Source: Scleromitrula shiraiana (lineage: Eukaryota; Ascomycota; Leotiomycetes; Helotiales; Sclerotiniaceae). From it: 64,000 bases of DNA. The stretch's first letter is position 1. The number at the start of each line of letters is the position of its first letter. Position numbers and translations under genes: made by a program. Positions 23,462-36,400 of the stretch are shown piece after piece. The notes under the pieces were generated by a model. It ran no database searches and had not been told where the DNA came from. It saw only the letters and a list, made by a program, of their open reading frames with translations. Location of the stretch: positions 310,001 through 374,000 of the forward strand of contig JABELC010000006.1 in the NCBI GenBank assembly GCA_028455995.1. The letters are read 5' to 3'.

Positions 23462-26400
23462 ATTGCTTTATTGGTATATATGTAAAGTAACACGACCAAG
23501 CCATAGAACGAGCAGCAACGTCAATATAACCTTCAATCCTCCCGTCTTGGGCGTTTGATTTACATTACACAGCCTCCTCCTCCACAAAATCTGCCATCTG
23601 ATTTCTTTTCTTTCATGTCATCTGATCCCGTAGTCCGGTTCAGCATTGGCTCTAACGCGTGTGTTGCACTAATTGATCCAACGTTAACGCCATTTCGTGA
23701 AACCGAATTTGATATCAAACTCCCAGCACGTTTTGTGTATTTCGGCAACTTTTTCTTTTCTTCAAGGTTCATGCAATTTTTACGACAACTCCGTAATAGA
23801 TTCCAGTACATACATACGCGCTGACTTTTTCGATTCTTTGGCCGTGACTCTCAGATGTTTCATATCGTCTCAAGTCACACGAACCCCATTTCCCCACTCC
23901 CCTGCTATATCTCAAACCTTAAACATTTGCTGCTATTGCTACTTCTGACACAACCCTCTTAATGAAACGATCCAATCTTTTGGTGTTTCATATGCCTATA
24001 AGCTTATAACTTTATTCGGTAGAGCACAAAATGTTGATGCGAATGAAGCGCTATGATGGAGCACATAGTTCCCAATTTCCCGTTCTTGTATGCTATAGCT
24101 CTATAATATTGTATTTCTTCACTGTAGCCGATAGAACAGCGTTGGCGCGAAAATCTTAAGACTGGCATACATTTGTGTCTCCTCGGAGCGAGAAACTGAA
24201 AGTTTGCGATATCATTCATATCATTGGACATTTCAAAAACGAACATCTTTTAGAAGTCGTCAAATCCCGAGCAAGGCCAGCAATACCTAATATATTAGAA
24301 TTGCGGCACAGTACAAAGAACTTCTGTAGGTATGGTATCTAGCACGGAGAACTTTCCATTTCGTATCGATGACGTTGCATCCAATTCTCCCCACTCCCAT
24401 GTTATATTTTCCCCTCCCGGAACGGATTTGAATTTCCCAGAACGGAGTGTATAATATATCCTCATATCACATCATGATCCTTCATTAATATCGTAGAGAC
24501 ATTGATACCGTATTCCCCAAAGCAAACCAAGCAACCTTACCATTAACACCAAACCGCGATCGAACCTTGAGGCTTTGGGAACGAGGAAGGGAACGACTCA
24601 TTTCGGCATGTCATCCGTGCCGAGTACGGTTTGTGATCTCCTTTGCACCATGGCACATCCCCCGTGGATCGGGACGGGTAACCCATGGGTAGTATTTTGC
24701 AGGGGCAGGGTGCGGGAGGATGGGCATGGATGGATTGGGTGGTCGATGGTACGCTAGGACTTTTTTTTGGAACATTATCGTACGATGATCTTCACAGTGA
24801 TGATGGGAAGGGAGGACATCGCCGCATCCGCCGTAGCTGTACAAGGTCTTGAGATTTATTTGAAGATTGAGATTGAGATTGAGATTGATTTTGATTTTGT
24901 TCGCTCATGCATGTAATTTTTTTTGGGGTGGTGGTGGTGGTGGTAGTAGTGGTCTTTATTTTTAATTTTGTTTACCTCGATGATGAATACTGTACCTAGA
25001 CACTGTACGTACCTGGCTCCCTGAGTGCTGGGTACGGAAATCTATGTATGTAGATAATAATGCTTTCTGGATTTGCTACTGTACTGTGCTGTGCCTCGCT
25101 TTTCAACATCCTATGCTATGTTTGATTTAGGTTTTAGTTAGGATATTTGTCTTGCGTCAGGCTAGATACCTAGATACCTAGGTACAGTAGTACCTAGCTA
25201 GTTGCTAGTATTATCTACTGCAACGGTACAATCTATGAGCTAACATTGTAAGATACGAGTATTATATTATAGTTGGGACGAAAGATTCTAGCAGGGACTC
25301 TCCTAGATGTTATTTTTATCAATTAGTTTGTAGAAATCGCCTCATTTTGCTTAAGCTGTTGTTTTTTTGTTCTATTACTTTTTAGCAAGGACTGCCTCCA
25401 TAAAAATTTCTTCACCGTTTCTTCTGCATAACGTGTGTTATGAAACATATATTCCTGAATTACCTAGGTATTGATACGTATGGAACTAAATTGGTTCCAT
25501 CATCCCTCAATAATAATATACCGGATCAAAACAATAGAATACTCAAAAACGTGGCAGATCTCCATCTCCGTATTCTTGAATCAATAATATCAATACCAAT
25601 TCGTATAATAGGTAAAAGGTCCCGACGTTCCATATCCTTGTCCATGTCACCGCCTACGCATATTCCACGTGGTAAAGATTGTCTTATTACTTACTTTTCC
25701 ATGCTTCTTCGTGCTTTCCAATCTGTTTAGATTGCCGCAATATACTTATTCTTCGACACACAAGGATTCGAGTCAATACATTCCAGACTTTCCTTTTGCT
25801 CTCCTATTATGTTCGCATGTGATGTGCTTGTTTGTTTTGATGGTAGGGCTTCAGGGGATATGATTGTGATATAGGGAGTCATTTACGTGTGGATAGTTCC
25901 TGTCTGTTATTGCCTATATGTGAATTTTTCGATGATATCAACAAGATACAATTATATATGTGGCAGGAAGCAAATTTCCGACCATTATTGATGGGATTAT
26001 GGTAGAATTGAAGACAAGGTGATCACTGTAACAACCTTCTAGTCCTTCTAGAATATATCGTACTTGACGAACGAGTTTGGTCGGCAAATACGGAGATCTG
26101 CCCAACATATCTCCATAGCCTAGAAGATTACAAAGAAAGGTTCTCATACAGTATTGTTCTGCTAATCCTATGTCCAAAATAGCACCAAAGTAGGCAATAG
26201 CGGATATGAGATAAAAATCTTACCACATCTGTGAGAATACCGTAGAACTAGATGTCAAGGGAACAAAGGTGGATCGAAATCGCGGGGGTTTCCTACTGCT
26301 TCGGAACTAACTGCCGTACAAACTCAAGCTCTGCCCCCTTAGTGTATCCACCCATTGCACCAAAGTATAGCGAATCGTCACCAGCTTGGTACCAAGTCAA

Positions 26401-26639
26401 AAAACCTATACTACACCAATCTCTGAGTGTGGAAGGGACTCGAACATCGCTTGAGGGTATGCTGGTGAAAATCCGCGATCTTCATCAACATTCCTGCTAC
26501 CATCATGTTAGATTTCATCATAACGAATAGCTGGAACTTGAACTAAATTGGATTGAGTAATCTAATCCCTTTCTCTCGTGAACATAAGCAATAGAAAAGA
26601 ACAGACTCGGCAACCGAACATAAAGCCGAGGTTTATCGT

Positions 26640-27600
26640 ACTAATAAACTATATTGCAATACTATTATACGCATATTATATAATCGTCAAATTTCGCTCA
26701 ACTTTTATAAGGACTTCGCTCTTTTATCAACATAAACAAGCCTGATATCTATTGAATAAATAAATTTGTTTATAAAACATTTAAAAAATTAATCAAAGTT
26801 GACCCGGAATTTATATATAAATTTCTTTCCTGGCAGTTATAAGAAAATTAATTAATATATTTTTTAAAATTAAACTTGAATATTCAAGTTAAAATTATTT
26901 TTTTTTAAAAAAAAGAACTTGAAATTGAAATTTATATTCAAAAATTAAATTCAATTTAATTAAAGTTTTTTATATATATTTTTTTAAATAATAACTCCGA
27001 GTTGGAACTTGAATAATTATAAATTATAATACTACTAGAGTATTAACTTATCAATGAATTTACTACTAGTAGCATCATAATAATGACTTGAAAATTAATC
27101 TTAATATTATTATTATCTAGTACTAGTAGTAGTATTCATGTTTTTTAATATTAATTCAAGTTCTATGAAGTTAAAACTTTTTCAAATATAATTCTTTTTA
27201 TTTATTTTTATTTATTTTTATTTATTTTTATTTATTTTTATTTATTTTTATTTATTTTTATTTATTTTTATTTATTTTTATTTATTTTTATTTATTTTTA
27301 TTTATTTTTATTTATTTTTATTTATTTTTATTTATTTTTATTTATTTTTATTTATTTTTATTTATTTTTATTTATTTTTATTTATTTTTATTTATTTTTA
27401 TTTATTTTTATTTATTTTTATTTATTTTTATTTATTTTTATTTATTTTTATTTATTTTTATTTATTTTTATTTATTTTTATTTATTTTTATTTATTTTTA
27501 TTTATTTTTATTTATATTTATTTATATTTTTTTTATTTTTTATTATTTTATTTTTTATTTTTTTTTTATTGATGGAAAGACGAAGTTTTTTTTATGGAGG
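26640..27600. repeat. AT-only block (RIP-like relic) with embedded minisatellite
   Basis: Almost no G or C over nearly 1 kb. The left half (26640-27190) is non-repetitive TTAA/AATT-rich sequence; the right half is the TTTATTTTTA array. In ascomycetes such blocks usually mark old repeats mutated by repeat-induced point mutation. No transposon protein can be read. Confidence 0.7.
27194..27510. repeat. 10-bp minisatellite TTTATTTTTA (~31 copies)
   Basis: About 31 head-to-tail perfect copies of TTTATTTTTA, then degenerate TTTATATTTA copies on the right edge. Confidence 0.95.
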
Positions 27601-29322
27601 TTAGGAGTAACTTAATTTTGACGATTATATGACGATAGTTGATACAGTATTAGTTGTTTCAACTATATAGTAACAGTGCCATAAAGAATAGATCGAAAGC
27701 AGTAGACTTAACACTTTCAGTGAACATAACACGCAAACTATTCCCGAATAAAAACTTGACCTTGTTCTCAGGAATAATACATACAGTATCATGATGCCAT
27801 TCAATAGGTCAGTGCATAAACAACGGTCGGCATATCTTACCTATACAATACTCAACTCAACTCAACTTTCAATCATAATCACACTACCAATAGTTAGTAA
27901 GTAGATTTCTACTGCATCTACATACCATGTAAATAAGTAAGTAATGTAGCTTATGAAGATCATCCCAGTGATAACAACCATTCTTCAAACCCATCCTTGC
28001 AAAACCTATCAATGGTTTCGATTCGGGAATAGGAAATATCCGCCAATCCAGTTCGTGGAGATCACACTGCCACACTCCCACAGACAGGATTTCAGGTGGA
28101 TCATAAAAATCCGTTATTTGTCACGCCAGTGTGGATCGGTATATGTGGAGTTATAGCACAACGTTTTATCTAAGTTTGTATGTATTACGATATGGTCTCA
28201 TATCATCTAGTGCTCCGTATTGTATCCATGGATATCATAGCGATGCAAGCAAGTCGGAAATAGATAGATAGATAGATATGGATAGAATCGGTATCCACTT
28301 ACTGCTTTCAACCAACTTTGATGCGTTACCCGAGCGAGGAGAGCATCTTGCGCATGGCACTGACTCGATATTTCGTAAATTACTTACTAGACTCACTGGG
28401 GTAAATTGATTGTTGGGTTATCCACATTCGATACTATAGATTAGAGGGAACTTGAAAGTGGTGAGGTAATTTATATGAGGTTGCGAGGAATGATATTGAA
28501 CATATGGAGTCTCATGAAGATCGTTCGGACTTTTTGAGATGATCAATATGTTATTGTTGGGTGGAGAATTGTAGATTAATTTTGAGTTCTGGATTTTGTC
28601 GATCGAAATGTAGAGCTGAGGAAGGGGAGGTTGAGTCTTTGAGTCTTAGAGGAGGTATGGAAGTATGTTATGTACTGTTAATAACTGAGAATAGTGTGCA
28701 AAATCCAGGGCAAATGCAAATGGAAATATTGCTATGATGAAATTTTATGTTGTTTTTGTATTCCTTTTCTCAACTAATTCCGTTTCATCTCATTGATTAT
28801 TATACAATATGATACCATCCATTTTTTTCATGGTGAATCTCTTCTTTTTTAATAATCCAATCTTCCAATAGTCTCTTCTCTCCATCAAATTGTCCTTTTA
28901 GAGTCTCGCGATCCCATATTTCTCTCTTGTCTTCTCTTCACATAAAATTTATATCCTCTCATAATGTTTCGAGGAACTAAAATAACCATTAACGCCCATT
29001 GTAAATGCGGACCATGTTGATAATTATCCACCCCCCCATCATTCAATCCAATGGCATCCCCTCCTTCCCAGACGCCTCCTCATAAAATATAGATACAGAT
29101 AGAAAAACCTTATAGTTTTTGATAGATACGGATGTAACATCCAATAGAAATATAAAAAGAAAAGAAAAAGAAAATATAGACCGAAGAATGGGTATCGTGA
29201 TAAAGGAAAGCCAATCCGATCCATTCCACACGGTACCCATGGTATTTTATTTATACATTAGTTCCTTGACATGAAAAGAAAAAGAGACGTCTTATTCCGC
29301 ACTGATATTTTTGGTGTTGAAA

Positions 29323-30464
29323 TTAGACAAGAGAACCACTATCGAAACTGTGACAGCCTCTCTCATGTCTCTTCATGTTGCTTCTCACACTGAAAGCCTT
29401 TCCGCAATTTTGGTGAGGGCACTTGAAAGGTTTCTCGCCAGTGTGCGAATGGCTGTGAATACGGAGACTTGAGGGTCTCGAGAATGCTTTGTTGCATGTT
29501 TGACAGATATATCTATCTTGAGATTGAGGGAAAGAGGCCGCTGATGAGGGAGAGATGTAGTGGTGGTGTTGCCACGGATTAGCACCGGATGATGGAGTAA
29601 GAGTCACAGACACTGGCATCATTGGCGGTGGAAATTGCTAGGAGATGTTAATATTTTATTTCCTGCATTGATGGGAGAGAAACCTACTTGAGGAAGTGGT
29701 CTTTGGTAGTATAAACCAGAGATTTGAGGATGGGCTGCTTGGAGTGGACTTGAGTAGTAAGAATTCATTGATTGCGCTCCAGGTGAGATAGCGTAGTGCC
29801 CATTGAAAGGTGATTGAGTATAGGCCATCGCATTTGCTGGCATAGAAACTCTTCGAGGAGCAGCGGGAATTGATTGACGCTGTGAGTGAGGCTCAAGATT
29901 GTTGATCGCTGAGACGGAAGAAGGATTGAAGTAGTAGCTTGGTGCCGAGACAGCTGAGTATGATGAGATAGATGCTTGTGATGGTGATTGTCTGCCATCA
30001 AACCCGCCGTCGGCTTGCATTGGAGGTGTGGGCGGAAGAGCACCCCGCGAGCTCATTGATGGTGATGGCCCGTACTGATGCCCAGAATCGGGTCTGTAGT
30101 CTCCCTTCTGAGAAGTCGCTGAAGTAAAATCAATATTGTGTTCGTGAACGTTGTTTAAAGATAATGGATGCTGACCTTGCTGTGGCGATGATTGCTGTTG
30201 GGTCTGCTCTGTTGGACTTGATACATCGGCCAAACCTAATAGACTTGAAATTGACGGTAGAGAGCATTTCGATGTTTCGTCTACTGGTGGCGAAGGTGGT
30301 GGTTGTGGTGCATTGACATATGCGTAAGAAGCATTATGAACCATGGGTTGAGTAGTATAAGGATTTGAAACCATTGATGAAGCCATAACTTCTTGTGCGG
30401 TGTTATTATATTGAGAGAACTGTTGATGATGTCTTCTTTCGTGTACAAGACTGGAGAGATTCAT
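29323..30464 (-). CDS. C2H2 zinc-finger transcription factor
   Basis: Exons 30464-29688 and 29637-29323 (50-bp intron, GTAGGT...TAG) give 363 residues. The start is the ATG opening MNLSSLVHERRHHQQF. Residues 1-295 are low-complexity, rich in Ser, Pro, Gln and Tyr, typical of a regulatory region; LPSISSLLGLADV (about 69-81) stands out as a short hydrophobic motif. Two C-terminal fingers follow: Cys304-x2-Cys307-x12-His320-x3-His324 and Cys332-x4-Cys337-x12-His350-x4-His355, joined by a TGEKPF linker. The gene therefore encodes a sequence-specific nuclear regulator. Architecture (long disordered N-terminus, two terminal fingers) matches several ascomycete developmental regulators, but I cannot assign an orthologue. 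The 10 kb upstream is gene-free. Confidence 0.87.
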
Positions 30465-33400
30465 GACCTAATAGGAAGGAGATAAATATCGAATGTTTAA
30501 ACCCTCGGCAGTTGAAAAAGAAATCGGGTAGGTATTGAGATATAGGTAGTAGTGTGAATGGTCGTCGATGTTATTAGATGATTATTACTTGAGTTTCCTC
30601 CTGATGTTTCTACTCGATTTGTATATATCAAACTGACCCTATTCCTGTTGAGATACGCCTGCGAATACAAGGCTTGAAATGTGCGGCGAGGGATCGATTT
30701 GTATTTATTATCAGATCTCCCAAAGGCAGTGGGTGGGCGATCAGCGCGAATCCACCAAAGAGATCCTGGTATGGTCCCAGAGTAACACTTGCTGTCACAA
30801 ATTGGGTGTGGGTCTACCTTCCGGGACTGTGACTTCAGATGCCCCAAACTTGGCACAATAATAATACTCGATGGGATGGGATGATCCGGAAAACCGTCTG
30901 TCTTCATATTGGTTCTACGGGATTTCGCCGCCTTTTGGTATTTCTCGACCGGTACTGCGTGCTCGATGTGGACGTGCAGTAGATGGTTTTCCAGGATGGT
31001 CCAGGGTGGGTCCAGGGGGTCTATGCCTGCAATGACCGTTGATTTCGTTATGCACCCGCAAGTGGAGGGGATTGGCTAGGGTAAACATGCTTGTTCAAAT
31101 GCAAGCAGGCATGCCTCGCATAACCTATTTCGTGGATCCTTCCCTCTCTTTTTTTCTCTTTTTTTTTTCTTTTCTTTCAGGGTTTGAAGGATTACCTTGC
31201 TTGTCACTTCAAGGTGTCTGGGGACTAGGATTTTGACAGCTTGCTAAAAATCATATGAGACGAGGTGACGCGCACGTTAAGTTCAAGTTAGGATCTGCTT
31301 GGACTCTTTCCCCTTCCTCTTCTTGCATTTTCAACGTTGAATTTCCATATCAACCCGGTAAATGAATGAATAATGCTCTGTTCAGACAGCACTTCAAATT
31401 TGAAGCTTGATGAATTGTGGAGAAGGGTCTTTCTTGAGATTCAAACTTCAATAATAATAAATAAAAACCAAACATTCGTACTCGCACGTACTGCTCAATC
31501 ATAGTCCTTCTGGCAACTGCCGTGGGAATAAATCGGGTTTATGGGCTTCGTCTTGCAGTCTAACCATTCTCTTAATTAGGTACATATAGATATAATGAAG
31601 TATGCTGAGCGACAGTGATAGTGATTTCCAAGAATTATAAGATGGTTAATATGGTTCGTGTCGTGGTTGTACCTAGGTAAGTAGGTTGCTATCACCTATG
31701 GTTCGTGAGTCTGTTCGCAGATTTGTTACAATTCAAGCATCAAACAATGGTAACGGAATACGGAATTACATTTGATACAAGTCTATTTCTTGGGATGAAT
31801 AAGTGTCGTAACAATTGGAAATTTGGAAGAACGGCATAAACCTTGAAAGTAATATGAAGGTAAAAACCTTGGGGTATATTTGTATATATTAGATGGTGTC
31901 CTGGGAGAGCCTTTAAAATGACCCGGTATGTAATATCTTATTTCAGCGATCGCCGCTGCTTGTCTCTCGTCTGCCGGGTATTAGACTTATTACTTTGGTT
32001 GGTAGAGGGCCCGTGATTAAAGGTTGGGATGAATGATGAATGATATGATACAGGGTTCACCTCCGCTCATTTGAATGGAGACGTAGACCAAGGCATTGTT
32101 TGGATAGATATCGCCAAACATTCGAAGAAAGATTTAGAACCTCTCAAAACAACGAGGTTGCTTGTTAAAAGAAATATGATGTAGTGACCACTTGGCAGTA
32201 CAGAGTAGTTGAAATTACAAGTACTGTAAAGCTATACGTTACACCATGTCACCAAACCTTTGGAAGTGCCAGGGAAAGATGGATCTTACGGAACTTTGAA
32301 GATTACCTTCCTGCTGTACAGTTCCTGCACATTGATATTGAACATAGAGCTTACGATAGAGTGTTATCCCTGTGACGAAGGTCTATCTGCAATGGAACAA
32401 ACAATCGTTATACCTTCTTCTCCATTAAGAAAAATGTCCCCAATTGTGATTTAGACGCTGAAATTGACGTTTCTAGCAAATTAATATAGTGCAACCAATC
32501 ATTAAGAACCAAAATATCGATAAAGTTCATGATGTCTTGTCGTAATTAGATCAGTTACCTACTTGTAAGGTATTCTTGTATATGTTCTAATTATCAATTT
32601 CAGCTAAACCGAGTAGACCTCGGGAATGTTAATTTAGCCTTACTTCAACTACCTACCTAGTTACCAGTTCGTCGAACAATTTAGGGTCAGTCTAGAATGT
32701 TGCTACCCGTTGGTCGAGTCTAATGGGATTTTTCGCCTTGTAGGTGTTTGCCCCTTAAATAAGTATCTTTGGATAATCCCAGTGTGAGGGATAGCCTCAT
32801 AGGATGTTGCTTTGCCGAGAAAGATAATTCTATTATGTTTTTCTAGGTAGTTTTGAGAATATACTCAAATTGAACAAAAATTTAAAGCTATACTCCTTTA
32901 AAATATATAACGGAATTTGAAATTTTCGAATTGAATTAAGTATTTTTGTTAGGAATGTTGGCCCATAATTCTCGGAGGTGCTCCAAACTCAGTATAGTAG
33001 GAGTATAACGTGGTTAATGAAAAATGGAGCATTTTGGGCATTTACAAATTGTAAACCATACCGGCACTTTACTCTTTTTGTAACAAATAATTTTCTACCA
33101 AATTTTCTGAAGGATTCTATTCTTGATTGGGATTGAATAACCGTTCTTCTTCTTTTTACTTACTACTACTACTACCAGACACGCAGCCGGCTATATAATC
33201 CTAGGGAACATCCATGGCCAGCACACTGGGTCGAATCGAACACCCATGTTTTAACCATCATTATTTATTTGTCCGACTTCCCCCCATTGCTAGGGATGTT
33301 TAAAGCTAAGAGCGCCATGGCGATCACTCCTGCCTCGGATAATGCAGATCCTTAGGTGACAGATGTGTGGTTGGAAAAGGAATAAAAAGAACTCCAACCC

Positions 33401-36400
33401 TTTTCTATTCTTCAGATGTAGTGTTACCGCATTTTCATATTAATGTAAGCATCAGTCAGAATAATGACCTCAGGCTCATCGATAAATACAGTATACGCCA
33501 CGAGGTGTACAGAGACAATGCAACTGTGACGCCGCAAACCCCGGAGTAAATACCTGGAATAGTCTAGCAAATTAAATTGTGGAGGTCGAGGATGTAAAAC
33601 TCTGTCAAACAAAACATATCAATCAAGTAATAAAACCGGTACAGTATTATATGCTTGTGTTATAGAGAATCTGGCGTTTATTTCGAATCTTCCTTTCTGA
33701 TTTACGGTAGAATGATCTCCGGTCAATGCGGATAAGTCAGTTTGTACGGAGTATCAGAAGGTCTTTCAAATTCTAAGTAAGCATGAATGAGCTGAAGTAT
33801 AGAAAGTATCACGATTCTTGGTGATTCAGAGTGAAGTAAGTAGCCGTTTACATTATTCCATCTTCATATTCTAGTAGGCTTTCTTCATGCTGTTTGTTGT
33901 ATTGTCGATGTGATGTTACCTTATGCTTGTGGATCGATTGATAACATCATACTCATTAAGGTTCGGCATTACCGTACCCGGGCTATAGGTACATGTTCGT
34001 CGGTCGAGTTGTAACACATTATTTTAGGTACCATAGCAATATGCGACAGCTATCACGCCTACGGACTATCACCGGTGTCATCTAAGTACCGCTGCGGCGC
34101 AAATGCATTGTGATAAGGATATCGTGGCTCGAGCTTATGGGAAGTTCGGAGATGATTTCTGCAAGTAGCCTATCCTAGCAAATTTAATCAATTCGTAAAG
34201 TTTGATTTGTGAAGTATGAAGTGTTGAGTTCACACATAATGAACACAAAATTCAATTCTATGCTGCCTTATGAGTTCATCTTGTCACGATATGCAATTGA
34301 TAGGCTGCATGAATATAGATGAAAATAGGGGAAAGGGGTTTAATATCGTTAAAAATATAATGGAATGCAAACGAGCCTCATATCTTTTCACTTTCTTTTA
34401 AAATCTTTATGATTACAGTACAGTAGTTCTATCTAGGTACTATACTACTATACCCTTGAAGTATTTCATAGACATTATTATAATTCCCTTTTATGAAAAT
34501 TAGTTACATATACATATCGTCATCGAACATTAATCTTTGGTCGAATCGCTTAGTGTTAAAATTACCTCCTGCAGAGTGATCTTCAAATCCCAGCGACATT
34601 CTATGCCCTTGAAAAAAGTGGCAGGTTTGTTCGGTCCTTCTAAATCAAGGATCATCGTTGATGACCACATGGAGCTTTCAAGGTTTCCTAAGGACTAGAA
34701 CAAAGAATAAGCTTGTCCCATGCTTGCCCCGCGGTCGTCTAAACATGCTTCCCTTAGAACCTTTAGATTGTTTTCACTAAACAACCACTAGTAATTTAGG
34801 TCTTCGAGTGACAGCTAATCATTGACTTCCTCATCGTAGGATATATAGATACTTCTCGCTGTAAGTACCATCCTGTCTAGCATCTTCCGTTTTACAGATG
34901 TGATATGTACTACTACCTACGTAGGTATTACAAGATGTATCTTTGACAGGTGGTCAATCTTCAATAAAAAAAATACAAGGCTCATCGTACGTACATATCG
35001 TACATATAGATAGGTACCTAGTTGCATCCCGCCTACCTAGGTACTAGGTAGGCATATGCTGTGTTTTGTGTGCTGACAAGTTGTACAGACATATTTACAA
35101 CTCATTGAAAAGGACATTAGATTTTCACTGTTTGCTTAGGGAATCTTCATTTCATCGAATCATAATCACTACATACATACATTGCATATATCCCAATAAT
35201 TAAGAAGAGTTTACCACCAATACTGTGATTGCACGGAGCACTTCTTAGCTTGGGTTAGTTTGGATTAACCCCCTGGATTTAAACCTTGGAACATATCGAT
35301 ATCGATGCAACAACTTAAGTTACTGTACTGTATCGAGTGTCAAAAGACTCATAATCAATGCTTCAAATTACATCACCCAACTTCATTAACTCTCGCCTTC
35401 AAGGCCTTTGCCACTCAGCATAGCTTTTAATCATAACAAAGATGGAATCCTTCATCACGAGATGTATTGCTTTCTCTGCTACTGTACCAGGAAATGCGTA
35501 GATTTGCAAAGCACTGGGGTTGCTCAACAGATATAGGCTGCATATTATTTGCATATATTGGATCTTCAAATTTGATGTCCATCCAGGATTATGGAGAACA
35601 GGCAACGTCTACAAGCCCGGGGGAGATCATCCGGAAAAACTTGCTTACGGCAGTTTTCCCTTACTTCCAGGTTGGCTGCCAACAACAAGGTCTGACCTAC
35701 ATTTCAGTACTTCGAGAACAAAACAGGCTCCCACTCCTCTACTCGAGATAACAAAGTTATTCCATGGTTCCACTGATTTCATATAATTAATTTTCCCTTT
35801 TTGATTTGATCGCTTTGCGATAAAAGTGCCACCAGATCCAGCCATCGTCCGAAGTTTTCAGACCCCACATTCAATTACGAAAGTCCAAGATGTTGCTGAA
35901 ATCCTAAGAACTATACTCGAGTCAGAAAGCATTCTATTCTGGATACTTTATAATATAGATGAGTATGTACATTGAGTAGTCGTGTATTCACTCGATTCGA
36001 AACATTAAGAGAGACAACCTCTGGGGAATCAATGATATTACTGAGTACTTTTGCATTTTGATCTGCAGCCGCCGACAAAATTCCCAAATTGTTTGTTAAA
36101 ACCGTTCCCATCATCACTTGTTTGAAGCAGTTACTTCATACTTTTGCGCGCGGTACCACATTATTCATTGTCCCAAACCTAAGTAGCGGCCTGGACCTTG
36201 TTATTCCCACCTCTGTATAGATTGCTTGCGCGCCTCACTGCAACATAGTGCTTTGCCGAGGATCTTCTGGAAAAAGTTATCAAACTCCGATAAGTGGCAC
36301 AGCCCCATTCAATTGGTTATTTCAATCATACACTCTGTCAGGGAAATATTACTCGAAGATTTCGTGGCGGGGTGGATCATATTTGGGATTGTAACGGGGT

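Larger units (their letters stand above)
23462..29322. other. Long gene-free region with an AT-only block
   Basis: About 5.9 kb with no supported gene. Sub-regions: ordinary sequence at 23.5-24.4 kb; a GC-richer patch at 24.55-24.85 kb; TACCTAGGTA-like palindromes at about 25.15-25.2 and 25.46 kb; the AT-only block at 26.64-27.60 kb; a GATA run at about 28258-28276; and AT-rich sequence to the 3' end of the C2H2 gene. Short frames here look random. Confidence 0.6.

Noticed and set aside
33220..33250. GTCGAATCGAACACCCA, resembling a tRNA T-arm on the minus strand
   Set aside because: Stem has mismatches and no acceptor, D or anticodon arms can be drawn around it.
35467..35786. Two overlapping frames of about 90 codons with a somewhat protein-like look
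   Set aside because: No recognisable family, no splice partners; could be a relic but unsupported.
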